The notes beneath the pieces are model-generated. The model made no database searches. It was not told where the DNA came from and was given only the letters and a program-made list of their open reading frames with translations. A program made the position numbers and the translations under genes. A DNA stretch of 64,000 bases. Source: Diplonema papillatum. Lineage: Eukaryota; Euglenozoa; Diplonemea; Diplonemida; Diplonemidae. Each line of letters begins with the position of its first letter. Position 1 is the stretch's first letter. The stretch spans positions 62,001 through 126,000 of the forward strand of contig JAPJBO010000498.1 of NCBI GenBank assembly GCA_030068145.1. The letters run 5' to 3'. Below, piece by piece: positions 25,575 to 35,400 of the stretch.

Positions 25575-26105
25575 GACTGGGCAAAGGTGTTCGGGTTGCA
25601 CAAATGCCGACTGGCAAAAAGGTTCGGGTTGCACAAACGCCGAGTGGCAAAAAGGTTCGGGTTGCACAAACGCCGACTGGCAAAAAGGTTCGGGTTGCAC
25701 AAACGCCGACTGGCAAAAAGGTTCGGGTTGCACAAACGCCGACTGGCAAAAAGGTTCGGGTTGCACAAACGCCGACTGGCAAAAAGGTTCGGGTTGCACG
25801 AACGCCGACTGGCAAAAAGGTTCGGGTTGCACAAACGCCGACTGGCAAAAAGGTTCGGGTTGCACAAACGCCGACTGGCAAAAAGGTTCGGGTTGCACGA
25901 ACGCCGACTGGCAAAAAGGTTCGGGTTGCACAAACGCCGACTGGCAAAAAAGGTTCGAGTTGCACTAACGCCGACTGGCAAAAAGGTTCGGGTTGCGCAA
26001 ACGCCGACTGGCAAATTGGTTCGGGTTGCAAACGCCGACTGGCAATAAGGTTCGGGTTGCACGAACGCCGGACTAGGCATAAAGGCTCAGGTTGCACAAA
26101 ATGCC
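25575..26105. repeat. 33-bp tandem array, about 16 units
   Basis: Unit cgactggcaaaaaggttcgg plus gttgcacaaacgc, 33 bp, highly uniform in the middle and diverging at both edges. It opens 11-residue repeat frames (for example KKVRVAQTPTG) in several phases and on both strands, so coding is unlikely. Confidence 0.93.
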
Positions 26106-27746
26106 GGACTGAGCAACATGTTTCCTTTAGACTCGCAAAGGGTGCGACCTAACACCCATATGGCTCCCGTGGAACAAGCTTTCCCTGGTACCTGAGCCCC
26201 AGCAAACCACACCCTCTGCAGCACAAAGAAAAAAAGGAAAACACACCCACCCTCACGCATAGAACACACATCCGCACCCACCTCGCGCTGCGAACATCAA
26301 GCAAACAGATTCCTCTGTCTTATTTAGACACCGGACGCAGACAACCGACGCGGAAAAGGAAGCCTGCCTCTCCAACCTCAGCCTGCGTGATCAGACTGCA
26401 CTAATGCTCTGAGCTCACAGGTAGGAGGAAGTGGGGGGGGGGGTGCGAGGGGAAGGGGCGAGGGCGTTTTCGTGTAGTTCGCCTCTTTCGCCCTTCGTAG
26501 CCCGCACCTCGAGCACACGCACACGCTAACACCCCCCCTCTCACTCTCTCTCGCCAGCCGTCTTCTTGAGCACCCGTGCCGAGTCCACGTTCTTGCGTTT
26601 CCCACGGCGGTGACACTGTCCAAGCACGCTCTTGCAACCCATCCCCCCACACGAAAAGCTCGTGCCACCTTCATCACGGGAAGCGCTCTGTGCAGTCTCG
26701 GGACCGGAAGATCTGGTCTGGCGCAAAAGAAAAAGGAGCACACGCAGGGTCGAAAGACACCTATACCAGACGGGACCACGACCGAAATAAGCACACGCCG
26801 AGCAGAAGGGACATCTTCCCTTTCCTCCATTGCCACAAGTCACCGGAGACTCTAAAACCCCGGAGTTTTCAAGCGAACTTCCACTCTGGAAAAAAAAAAA
26901 AAAAAAAGCGCCAAGCAGCTGAACTTCAAGCAAAGGTCGAAAGACACCAATAATCTGCACGCCCGCACGAGAATTGTCGGGAAAGCACAAAAGAAGCGGA
27001 CGGCGCCCACCAGCTGTCCGTGTTTGCGGGTCCGTGGCGGTTGAAACGAGTCCGTTGGGAGGGGGGGGGGGAGGGGGCCCTCCCCGCCCCCTCCCCCTTT
27101 TCTCTATCTCGAGAGAGGGGGTGCAGGGGGCGGAACCGGCAGCAGAGCTGGAACACGGCCGCGACGAACCCCCCCCCCCTCCCCCCCCAAAAAAAGCAAC
27201 ACGCAAAAAGAAGTCGATAGCCACGCCCTATAGACTCTCATCATCTACCTCGGTGTGGATTTCTCAGCCGGAAGGTAGAGCTGGAACACGGCCGGCACCC
27301 TTTGCCCCCTTGCCTCGTTACGCGATCTAAAGGCTCACCCACCCGGGGGGAAAGCCTATCATCACCGCGTGCGGGGGGTGGTGCAAGGGAGCCTAAGGGT
27401 GCTTATTCAGCGCCGCTGCTGCTGCTGCGTTTTCGCCGAACTTTCTTCATCACACACCCTACCCCTGGGCTTGAAGGATCGAAACACGGCGCAGTGCGGT
27501 TGTTGGGCACATATCCAACCCTCCTTGTTCCCTTTGGCCTGGAGGACACAGCTGCGTTTCGCCGAAACTTTCTTCACACACCCGGTTGTTGGACGCACAT
27601 CCATTCCGAGCACGTGCCCTTTGCAAAACCCTCCTTGTTCCCTTTGGCCTGGAGGAGACGGGGGTCTCGAACCGGCCCTTCGCCCGCCGCTGCGTGCCTA
27701 AACCGCGGTGGAAAGCGGGCGGACGGGCCGGCCGCAGCCCGTGCCC
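26106..27746. other. gene-poor stretch with repeats upstream of the TTBK-like exon
   Basis: A family F block lies at 26,838-26,888, followed by gcaaaggtcgaaagacacc (26,934). gagctggaacacggccg occurs twice (27,145 and 27,280). A module with ccctccttgttccctttggc, ctggagga occurs at 27,520-27,550 and 27,628-27,658, a local duplication of about 108 bp. Long C/G/A runs at 27,060-27,200. No supported gene. Confidence 0.45.
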
Positions 27747-28313
27747 ATGGGTGATGAAGAAGAGGATGCGGCAGGAGACGGCGTCGGCGGTGAAATGGGC
27801 TCCGGTGACGACGTCGTCAGCCCGGCGCTGGCAGCCCTGAACGGCAGCGGGGGCGCCCCCGTGGCCGTCTTCGCCGACCCTAGGGGTGCCCGGAGTGGGC
27901 AGAGGCCCCTCCTCGACGCCGCCGCCGCGGCAGCCGCCGCCGCAGCAGGCGGAGATACACCCGATCCGATCCACAACCACAACCACAACCACAACCACAA
28001 CCACCAGCACCCGCCCAACGGCCAAGACGGCGGCCCGCCGCTGCCCAACCCCATCAGCCGCCTCCACCTCCCTTCGCCCGGCGCCCGCGAGCCGCCCGGC
28101 GGCGGGGTCCCAGCGGGGGTCGTGGCGGCGGGCGGTGGCGGCGGCGGCGGCGCGGCGCCGGCGGCGGCCAAAAAAAGCGGGGCGCCGGTGCTCGACGAGG
28201 GGACGCTCGTCAAGAACCGGTGGACCATCGTCGCGAAAATCGGCGCCGGCGCCTTCGGCGAGACGTACGTCGGCGAAACCGTCAGCCAGCCCCCGCAGAC
28301 CGTCGCGCTCAAG
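27747..28313 (+). CDS. CK1/TTBK-like protein kinase, first exon (copy 1)
   Basis: ATG 27,747 gives 189 codons ending CTCAAG followed by GTATCC, a plausible 5' splice site. Residues about 1-150 are low complexity: acidic start, Ala run, a His-Asn repeat (HNHNHNHNHNH), then Pro/Gly-rich. The last about 40 residues are the start of a kinase domain: LVKNRWTIVAKIGAGAFGET (glycine loop G-x-G-x-F-G), then VALK with the conserved ATP-binding lysine. The wording matches CK1/tau-tubulin kinases. The downstream kinase exons (HRD, DFG or equivalents) were not found in this window: the next AG in phase leads to a short non-kinase frame. Either a long intron follows or this is a detached first exon. Copies 2 and 3 lie at 30.8 and 31.9 kb. 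Confidence 0.55.
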
Positions 28314-28509
28314 GTATCCATCCGTTGACTAGTTTTCCTTTCTCACGTGCAGGAAACACCCCTAAATAGCAAATACAACACGGGGCGAATTTGACAAGTT
28401 TTGTGGACAATACGCACAAGGCAATTAATAAAATGAAATCGTTTTTAATTTTTTTCGAAGAGTAAATCGCATGCCGCGAAGTAAATAATATCCGCGAGTA
28501 AATAATATA

Positions 28510-28640
28510 TACTGAGCCAATTCACCTAGCCCCCCTGAAAGTGACTTTAGCTCGATTACGCGTCGATTACACTCGATTACACTCGATTACGCTCGATTAC
28601 GCTCGATTACACTCGATCAACATTTGGGTGAATTGGGGGG
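28510..28640. repeat. 10-bp minisatellite (TCGATTACAC) in an inverted frame
   Basis: The word tgagccaattcacctagccc at 28,515 is followed by tcgattacac/tcgattacgc units and then gggtgaattgggggggta, the inverted counterpart. Related arrays are at 30,610-30,740, 53,283-53,367 and 61,091-61,145. Confidence 0.75.
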
Positions 28641-28997
28641 GTACTGCAGTAATTGATAAAAGGCGTGACACTCAGCCAATCTTGATAGGCCGGTTCAACG
28701 GGCCCACTAACGCACCTTCTTCCGGGGCTAAAGAGGTGCTGATGACAGGATATTGAAATTGGAATAAAAACAAGAATATTAGTCTGAAAAAATGACCGCG
28801 ACAGGCAGTGTAGCTGGAGACCAGGAAGCTCGGGCTGACTCACGGAAGCAGGTTGTCGAGTGCGTACGGGCTCGGGTACCACTATCTCGCATTAGCTCGT
28901 CTTCTTGTTGCGTTAGTATAGTCCTTTGACAGAGTGAGCCGGTGCCTCTCATCTCACCTTTAAAACACGGCTGAGTCACGCATGCTCTTGACAGACG
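28641..28997. other. spacer between minisatellite and element Y
   Basis: 28,865-28,975 resembles element Y ends: cactatctcgcattagctcg with cttcttgttgcgttagta matches 29,680-29,745, and gtgagccggtgcc matches 47,925-47,945. No gene seen. Confidence 0.4.
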
Positions 28998-29363
28998 CTA
29001 GCGTCCGACATTTCGCACGCGCGTCGCAGTCGTTGGGTGGTATTGACAAGGGGTTTCATCGGACACTCGGATGAGCTTCGTTACTTCACTGGAGGCCCGC
29101 TTGGCTGCCTTCGAGTTGCGTTTCCGCGTTGGTGTTGTTGCTTCGCTTTTGGACTCCTTCTTCGACTTCGCACGGTCCCAACGTCCTGGTCTGCCCTTGG
29201 TGCACGTCTTGCGCTCAGTCTGCGCAGTTCGTCTCTCCTGCTTGACTTCGTGATTCCATCGAGCCTGCTTGCGCTCCCATCCCGACGGGTAATGCGTCTG
29301 CGGTCGAAAACTGCCATTCAGTGTTGCAGCTTTGCGGAGCCCAGCCTGCGGTACGGCTCGCAC
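28998..29363 (-). pseudogene. element Y, basic C-terminal protein segment
   Basis: In phase with, and following, the frame at 29,376-29,708 after one TAG. Runs about 121 codons, very Lys/Arg-rich (RKQARWNHEVKQERRTAQTE, RAKSKKESKSEATTPTRKR). The junction GDKVRAVPQA is conserved in a second copy at 33,960-34,005, where no stop is present. The TAG here therefore looks like a disabling change. Family not recognised. Confidence 0.35.
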
Positions 29364-29375
29364 CTTGTCGCCGGC

Positions 29376-29708
29376 CTACTTCGCCGTCTGCTCTCGTGCG
29401 GCGGCTTCGTAGGCGCGCATCACAGCTTCAAACGCCTGCTGGTTTGCTATTTGTGGTCTCTTGTTGAGTCCGGCCATGTTCCCGCCTCCGAGAGACGTCA
29501 GGACGTTGACTTGCATCTCAAGCGCCGGGTGAATCGGCGTCTGCACGATACTCGTCAGCCGTCGCATCGCGCTCTTCATCGCGTACGATTTCGCGGTCGC
29601 CGAGTCCCGATACTCGGCTGTCGCTCGTCTCTGAACCTCATCCATCGCGTGATTCGATAGAGCATCGGCGTCTTCTTGTTGCGTCAGTGGGGAGTCATTT
29701 GCATGCAA
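29376..29708 (-). pseudogene. element Y, N-terminal protein segment
   Basis: About 110 codons, mostly helical with a polar composition (DEVQRRATAEYRDSATAKSY, QQAFEAVMRAYEAAAREQTA), ending in TAG. Its upstream end (ANDSPLTQQ) is shared with the minus frame at 47,366-47,593. NQQAFE..., EQTA and the downstream AGxKVRAVPQA are shared with 33,900-34,005 on the plus strand. Three copies identify it as a dispersed element. No known domain assigned. Confidence 0.4.
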
Positions 29709-29851
29709 ATGAGTACCACACTATCTCGCAATAGCTCGCATATATTAAATTTAGCGCAGTTAGTACTTGAGCCTTTAGGCATTCCGTGCGGGCCAGTTCC
29801 AGGCGATAGGGTGTTCGCCGAGCGCTCGGTAGGCACCTTGTCCTCGGTGAC

Positions 29852-30325
29852 ATGGAGTTTCTGCTCCGGCTTGGGGGTGGTGACTTCGTCATTGCCGGGG
29901 ATGCAGGAGAGCTTCCGGGGAGCAAAGATATCCTCTGCCTGACGTTCTCGTACCTGGACACGATGGAGCAGAGATGGAGGATGCGGCTTGTGTTTGCAGC
30001 ACTTGTGCGGCAGAAGGATCCAGCAACGACAACCAAGTATCTCCAGTACGTGCTGGATTACTTTCAGAAGCTGCAAGAGTCGCTCCTTGCCTTGGGGTTC
30101 GATCTCCCTGGCGATGCACTGCTCCCAAGGATGAAAAAGGTGGTTACAGACAGAGGCCTCTTCACGACGGCTAGTGAGTGTACGCCTGTGGGGCCGTTGA
30201 CGAGGTCATCATGGAGCCCGTGCATCGCCTGCACCTTGCTGACAAAGCCGTCCAAAAATGTCTGGCTACCGACCTTCCTTTCAAGGAAGGTCGGTCGCCA
30301 GACAAGGACCTTTGCGATCACTTAG
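29852..30325 (+). pseudogene. possible DDE transposase fragment
   Basis: A 157-codon frame with protein-like composition. MRLVFAALVRQKDPATTTKY, LQYVLDYFQKLQESLLALG and PRMKKVVTDRGLFTTA are reminiscent of the MULE or hAT catalytic region, where a conserved D lies in a VTDRG/VTDQG-type motif followed by H-x-x-H. Near 30,180 the reading seems to shift to another frame (EPVHRLHLADKAVQKCL). No start or partner exons are identified. The 30,330-30,690 segment that follows is repeated in inverted orientation at 61,090-61,385. Confidence 0.3.
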
Positions 30326-30329
30326 CGCT

Positions 30330-30690
30330 TCTTCATCATTCATCATCCCGTCTTGCTAGGCTGCTCACAGTCGCTCGAAGATCTTTCTGTCCCTTTTCGC
30401 CACCAACCCGCCTGCAGTCCCCGTGCTCGCTGCCATGATTTAGAACATCTTCATCTCGAGAGCTTCCGGTCTCATATGCACATCGCCCACTTGCCTGCGG
30501 TTTCCGTCCCTCGTATGCTTATGCTTGGCACGTCTTGGGCCAGAGAGTGGTCAACATGGTCGCCCATGGGCCAGTCAGGGGTCCACCAGTGGTCGAACCC
30601 AAAATACTAGTGTCAATCTCGATCACACTCTACAACGCTCTACTACACTCTACTACACTCTATTACGCTCGATTACACTCGATTACACTC
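30330..30690. repeat. dispersed repeat, inverted partner at 61.09-61.39 kb
   Basis: Shared words include atcatcccgtcttgctaggc, gctcacagtcgctcgaagatc, cttccggtctcatatgcaca and ggggtccaccagtggtcgaac. The homology ends in the tcgattacac-type minisatellite at both loci. Confidence 0.8.
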
Positions 30691-30740
30691 GATTACACTC
30701 GATTACGCTCGATTACACTCGATCAGGGGGTAGGTGAATT
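30610..30740. repeat. 10-bp minisatellite array
   Basis: Units of the form ctctactaca grading into tcgattacac, ending in gggggtaggtgaattggctc, which is the inverted complement of the word beginning the arrays at 28.5 and 53.3 kb. Confidence 0.8.
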
Positions 30741-30809
30741 GGCTCATATACGTGGTGACGGGGGTTTACACTACTGTCTGTTTTGCGGGTTGTGTTGCCT
30801 CACCCGCTC

Positions 30810-31360
30810 CGATCCGATCCACAACCACAACAACAACCACAACCACAACCACAACCACAACCACAACCACAACCACAACCACAACCACAACCACAACCAC
30901 AACACACCACAACCACAACCACAACCACAACCACAACCACAACCACAACCACAACCACAACCACAACCACAACCACAACCACAACCACAACCACAACCAC
31001 AACCACAACCACAACCACAACCACAACCACAACCACAACCACAACCACAACCACAACCACAACCACAACCACAACCACCAACACCCGCCCAACGGCCAAG
31101 ACGGCGGCCCGCCGCTGCCCAACCCCATCAGCCGCCTCCACCTCCCTTCGCCCGGCGCCCGCGAGCCGCCCGGCGGCGGGGTCCCAGCGGGGGTCGTGGC
31201 GGCGGGTGGCGGCGGCGGCGGCGGCCAAAAAAAGCGGGGCGCCGGTGCTCGACGAGGGAAGAACCGGTGGACCATCGTCGCGAAAATCGGCGCCGGCGCC
31301 TTCGGCGAGACGTACGTCGGCGAAACCGTCAGCCAGCCCCCGCAGACCGTTGCGCTCAAG
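30810..31360 (+). pseudogene. CK1/TTBK-like first exon, copy 2 (expanded and frame-disturbed)
   Basis: Aligns with copy 1 from the gatccgatccacaacc word to the same CTCAAG/GTATCC donor at 31,360/31,361. The hexamer (acaacc)n is expanded to about 43 units (30,820-31,078), interrupted once near 30,902. A GC-repeat contraction and a 10-bp deletion (gacgctcgtc missing after gacgaggg) put about 11 codons out of frame before the glycine loop, after which the kinase frame is restored. The upstream start region of copy 1 is not present. Non-functional or altered. Confidence 0.6.
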
Positions 31361-31641
31361 GTATCCATCCGTTGACCAGGGTTCTTTTCTCAGTACGCTA
31401 CTATCTATTCTGGGGGTTGTTGCCTATCCACCTGTGGGTATCGTTACCAGATCCCCACATTTTTAGTACTAACAATCTTGCGGGTTGCCCTTCAATTTTT
31501 TGTGCAGGCTAAAAAGACGTAGGCAACGTGTTTTGGTGGTTGATCAGAATTCCTTACGTGAATATACACAGGGTAAATACAAGTAGGAAAAACGATCAGC
31601 CGGCACGCACAAGCAAAACGAAGCGCCTGTCCTTTTTTGGT

Positions 31642-31905
31642 GCTAAGAATATCGCGCAATGTGTCGTAGGTGTCCGTAGCTTTTCCACTATTGTGGGGTA
31701 TCCGTTCTCAGTCTTCCACGGAAGACTCCTTTTTCGGGTACTAGCAATATCGCGCAATGTGTCGTAGGTGTCCGTAGCTTTTCCACTATTGTGGGGTATC
31801 CGTTCCCAGTCTTCCGCGGAAGACTCCTTTTTCGGGTACTAGCAATATCGCGCAATGTGTCGTGGGTCCCACTTTCCAGCTATTGTGGGGGGTAGGAACA
31901 GGGTC
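31642..31905. repeat. 99-bp tandem repeat, 2.6 units
   Basis: aatatcgcgcaatgtgtcgt recurs at about 31,648, 31,747 and 31,846. Each unit includes ttccactattgtggggtatc and a tcttccrcggaaga palindrome. It directly abuts the third TTBK exon fragment. Confidence 0.85.
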
Positions 31906-31907
31906 GC

Positions 31908-32056
31908 GGCGGCGGCCAAAAAAAGCGGGGCGCCGGTGCTCGACGAGGGGACGCTTGTCAAGAACCGGCGGACCATCGTCGCGAAAATCGGCGCCGGCGC
32001 CTTCGGCGAGACGTACGTCGGCGAAACCGTCAGCCAGCCCCCGCAGACCGTCGCGC
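31908..32056 (+). pseudogene. CK1/TTBK-like first exon, copy 3 (fragment)
   Basis: Begins inside the Ala/Gly-coding GC repeat and matches copy 1 through the glycine loop, with Trp to Arg in the NRW motif. It breaks off at GTCGCG just before the ATP-binding lysine codon, so the exon lacks its lysine and its splice donor. The adjoining sequence is an unrelated minus-strand frame. Confidence 0.65.
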
Positions 32057-32456
32057 GCTGTCCCTCGGCCCACATGCGGCACGCGGGCACGCCTTCCTTC
32101 CAGCATCTACTCGCCTTCATCACGCGTCGAAACAATGGGCCGTTCGTAACACTGGCCTCCGCCAGCACAGCAATGCGCTTCCAAGGCACCCAGGACTCTA
32201 CGACACCCACGCCCTCCGAGGCTGCCGCAAACTCGAGAAATCCGCACGCAACCTTGCGCGCCAGCGCCACGGCGTCTCCGGCACCCCCATAGAAAAACAC
32301 GGCCCACCTCTCTAACTCTGGCAGGTTCAAGGTGCGGCGCGGAAGGACGGGTCCTACCGCATCTTCGAACGCACTGCGGACATCCGCCGGTACCGCGAAC
32401 GTGGTGTACCCGGTGGTCGTCGTCGTTCGGAATGGACTGTCCGATTCCTTTGGCAT
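32057..32456 (-). CDS. hypothetical protein fragment, truncated by the TTBK exon copy
   Basis: ATG 32,456 opens a 133-codon stretch of normal composition (AFEDAVGPVLPRRTLNLPEL, ERWAVFFYGGAGDAVALARK, FRRVMKASRCWKEGVPACRM) before it runs into the antisense strand of the kinase exon, where the frame stays open by chance to 31,839. The natural C-terminus is therefore lost at 32,056. The upstream bases ctctccaggaaggtg allow a 3' splice site, so the ATG may be internal. No domain recognised. Confidence 0.4.
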
Positions 32457-33838
32457 CCGGTGCCCAACACCTTCCTGGAGAGTGGTTCGTTACGCGCTTA
32501 GCATTCATCGACATACACTTTTTCACGGAGCACCTTTTTCACATCACGAGCATTTTTTTTTTTTTTTTTTTCAAATCACGAGCATTTCTTTTTCAATTCC
32601 CTAGTGCCTAGTGTTCCTTCCGCGTGGAGGCACACGGAAGAGGGCCTCCGCAGGGTGCCTACCCCCGCGAGTAATAAGGTGCCTCTTCCAAGGCAGGGTT
32701 TATCTAGCAAGTTGGCCGGTGCTTCCTCACGGGCCCCGACGCACGCCGCGTCCTCCTCCAAACCCTCACTGTCGTTCTCTCCACTCTCTCTCTCCGCATG
32801 TGATACGAAGAAGCTAGGTTCGTCCCCAGTGAAGGGAAATGAAAAAAAATCATGAGCATTTTCGAGGACGGTGGGGCACGAGGCACGCCGGCAATCACCC
32901 TAAAACACTGCATGGGAGGGCTCTCCTGTCCCTTTTGTACGTTCCTAGCACAATTGGGTGTTTTGTAGAGCATCTCTGGTACTAACAGACCACAAAGAAG
33001 TTGCTCCAGATTCCCACATTTCTTGTGTTAACAATGCATTGTTGGTAGTAACAATTAGTAGTTGACAGCGTACTACATGAAACTTACCAAGGCAGGTGAG
33101 TTCCGCTAGTGCGCACAAACAAAAGAAAGCGCCATTGGTGTGGTCGGTATAGCCAGGGGGAACTACGGGGGAACTACGGGGAACTGACCTTGGGGTGACT
33201 TTTTTTTTTTGTAGTGGATTTTTCAAACGCCACGCACTGGCGCCAAACCGGGAGCTTTGGAGTGAGCGAAACGGTTCCTCTTGCTTGGGCTTTCCACAGA
33301 AGGGCCAAGCCGTTTGAAAAATGGAGCCTTCGGGGTGTCGGGGGTGGTGCTTTCGGGGCGCCGTGGCATGAAGGATTCTTTGGAAACATAGTTGGCAAGC
33401 AAAGCCGACTTTGCTTAAATTTGCTTAGGAGATTTGCTTCAGATTACGAGCAAATAAAAGCAGATTTAAGCAAAGAAAAGCAAATTTAAGCAAAGTAGGC
33501 ATCATGCACTAGGGATTTTGACAACACTGAGGAAGCATGCAACAAAGGCAGGAAAAGGTGAACCCGCGGAAACGGAGCCGGGACTGTGTTGCACGATAGC
33601 CGTGCAGGGCGACAAGAATGGTGTGGTTGAAGAAAAGCCTCGCAATGCTCAACCATTCGTACCGTGTTCCCGGAACAGAAGGAGAAGGACGATCGAAACC
33701 CCCAACATGACACCAGAAAAGCTGAAGAACGACTCGATGTGATCAAGGTTCTGACTCTCAGACCTTGGGTCTATGAGGGCAGGGGGCGCTAGACACAAAC
33801 GGGCACTCGTTCCTCTACTGTACGGTGGGTCATGTTCA
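32457..33838. other. gene-poor stretch with family B repeat and palindromic TTTGCTTAAA block
   Basis: 33,020-33,145 is a family B copy (ttaacaatgcattgttggta, agcgtactacatgaaactta, gagttccgctagtgcgcac). 33,160-33,190 has aactacggggg repeats, also at 35,826-35,857. 33,395-33,500 contains ttgcttaaatttgctta and its complement gcaaatttaagcaaag, an inverted repeat. No supported gene. Confidence 0.5.
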
Positions 33839-34010
33839 AGGAACAGGGGGCAGTAGCATGCATGTCAACGAGGTGGGAACATGGCCGGTCTCAACAGAGG
33901 CCACACCGAACCAGCAGGCGTTCGAAGTCGATGTGCACGCCATACAAGAGCAGACGGCAAGTAAGGCCGGTAACAAGGTGCGAGCCGTACCGCAGGCACA
34001 GATAAAATAA
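33839..34010 (+). pseudogene. element Y remnant
   Basis: The plus frame contains NQQAFEVDVHAIQEQTASKA and GNKVRAVPQA, matching the minus-strand frames at 29.0-29.7 kb, but it is shorter and diverged, ending in TAA. In phase through the position where the 29-kb copy has TAG. Confidence 0.45.
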
Positions 34011-34678
34011 GCACCACGCAATCAAGATTCCGGTGATAGACGAAAGGATGTGCTTGAGTCCAATTTGTGTCTGCATGGAAGGGAAGCTGATAAGAAGTTA
34101 CTTCTTGATAAACTTCATGCCCTCACCCGAAGCATGCCATTCAAGGTTAATGTTGTGGGCAAACTGCTCTACGATCTCTGGAACAGAAGGATGCAGAGCC
34201 CGAAGAACCCAAGGCTTTGCCGTGTCCGAAGTCTCCCTCTCGCCAGCGAAAGAAGCAAACAAGCCAGAGCCTCTCCTTGCGCGCCATTCCGACACTCCAA
34301 TCCCTCTTGGGTTTGGGCAAGAAGGTGATCCGCAATCACGTTCAGAAGCCCAGGTGGCGTTTGCATCAGCTCCTCTACTCTGGGAGAAACCGGAAGCTCT
34401 CCGGAGATGGTACCTGCATTCCAACTCGTCGGAAAGGCCAGTCGACGGCTGTATGCAAGCGGGCGGAGGACTGCGAAGGCGTGACTACCACAAGAAGGAC
34501 TCGCTGTCTCTCTGTTCTGCCCCTGCCGCCATAGCCGTCTTATCCTCGGCCAAGCACCAGTTTCTCCTCCTGCAACGCAACCTTGCCTTCAGCATGGCCA
34601 TTATGACTGTCATTCTGGTTATCAACCTTACTCCTCGCTCGGGTTGCCGTCTTCGACCGCGACCGCCTCTGATATTTT
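34011..34678. other. unassigned stretch
   Basis: Overlapping minus-strand frames (34,424-34,098 and neighbours) have fairly normal composition (VPEIVEQFAHNINLEWHASG), which could be an exon, but there is no repeat or family support. 34,395-34,500 resembles 13,570-13,720. Confidence 0.25.
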
Positions 34679-35400
34679 GGGTTAGAATGCAAATATTCTG
34701 TGGCGATTTGCGGTGTCGCGGTTATCTCTTCGTACGTGATGTGTCATTCTTTCGCCTCTTTAGCTCGACTTGATCGTCGCGCTCAGGCGCGCGTTTGGTG
34801 CCTCGCTTCTTCTTCGATTGCTCGTCCAGGTTTATCGGTTGCTGCACCGGCGCTTTCATACGCCGCACTTCACTTTCTGGTACTCGTGGCACACCCGCTC
34901 ACTCCACTTTTCGTGTTCCGTAGCTTGAACACCGCCCATCTCGCCGCACGCTCCGCCCTTCCACCTCCGTACGTCGGGAAAAGATCGTGCCGTCGTCAGC
35001 TGTGTCTTCCATCGTCTCCGTACCACCACGGAAGATCGGCGTCATCTCGTACCCCGTGAGGCGGGGCTCCCACCGTGCTCAGCGACCTATCTTCTCCAGT
35101 TTCCTGTCTGGCAGAAGCGGTCCGTCGCCGTTTCGCTCCAGCGCATCCCCGACGGTTTTTAAAAGTTTTGCGAGTACCCTCGCACACATGCTCAACGGTG
35201 TCCCGTCCGTCGTCGCTACGACACTGCCCGGAAGATCCAGTTTGGTGCACACTTCAAAGTCGACGGCGAGCTCCACCATCGAGACACCGACCAGCACACC
35301 CATCCAGCCAATACTGCAGCGCCCGGAACCACCTCTCTCCTCCGACCGCCGCGAAGGTCTCCGGTCCCGCGATCGCTTCGAAACCCGGCCGGTGCGGGCC
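34679..35400 (-). pseudogene. truncated copy of the OTU/RT non-LTR retrotransposon
   Basis: The 3' tail word (ttagaatgcaaa, ctgtggcgat, gcggttatctcttcg) and following coding DNA match the left end of the full element at 53.37 kb. The copy then jumps about 545 bp (the Cys/His modules are deleted), has a second smaller deletion near 34,925, and continues to about 35,400, equivalent to 54,770 of the full copy. Frames are broken. A 5'-truncated, internally deleted insertion, typical of target-primed retroelements. Confidence 0.85.

Noticed and set aside
30535-31512. Long Gln-Pro, Thr and Leu-Trp polymer frames
   Set aside because: Products of the (acaacc)n hexamer expansion in TTBK exon copy 2.
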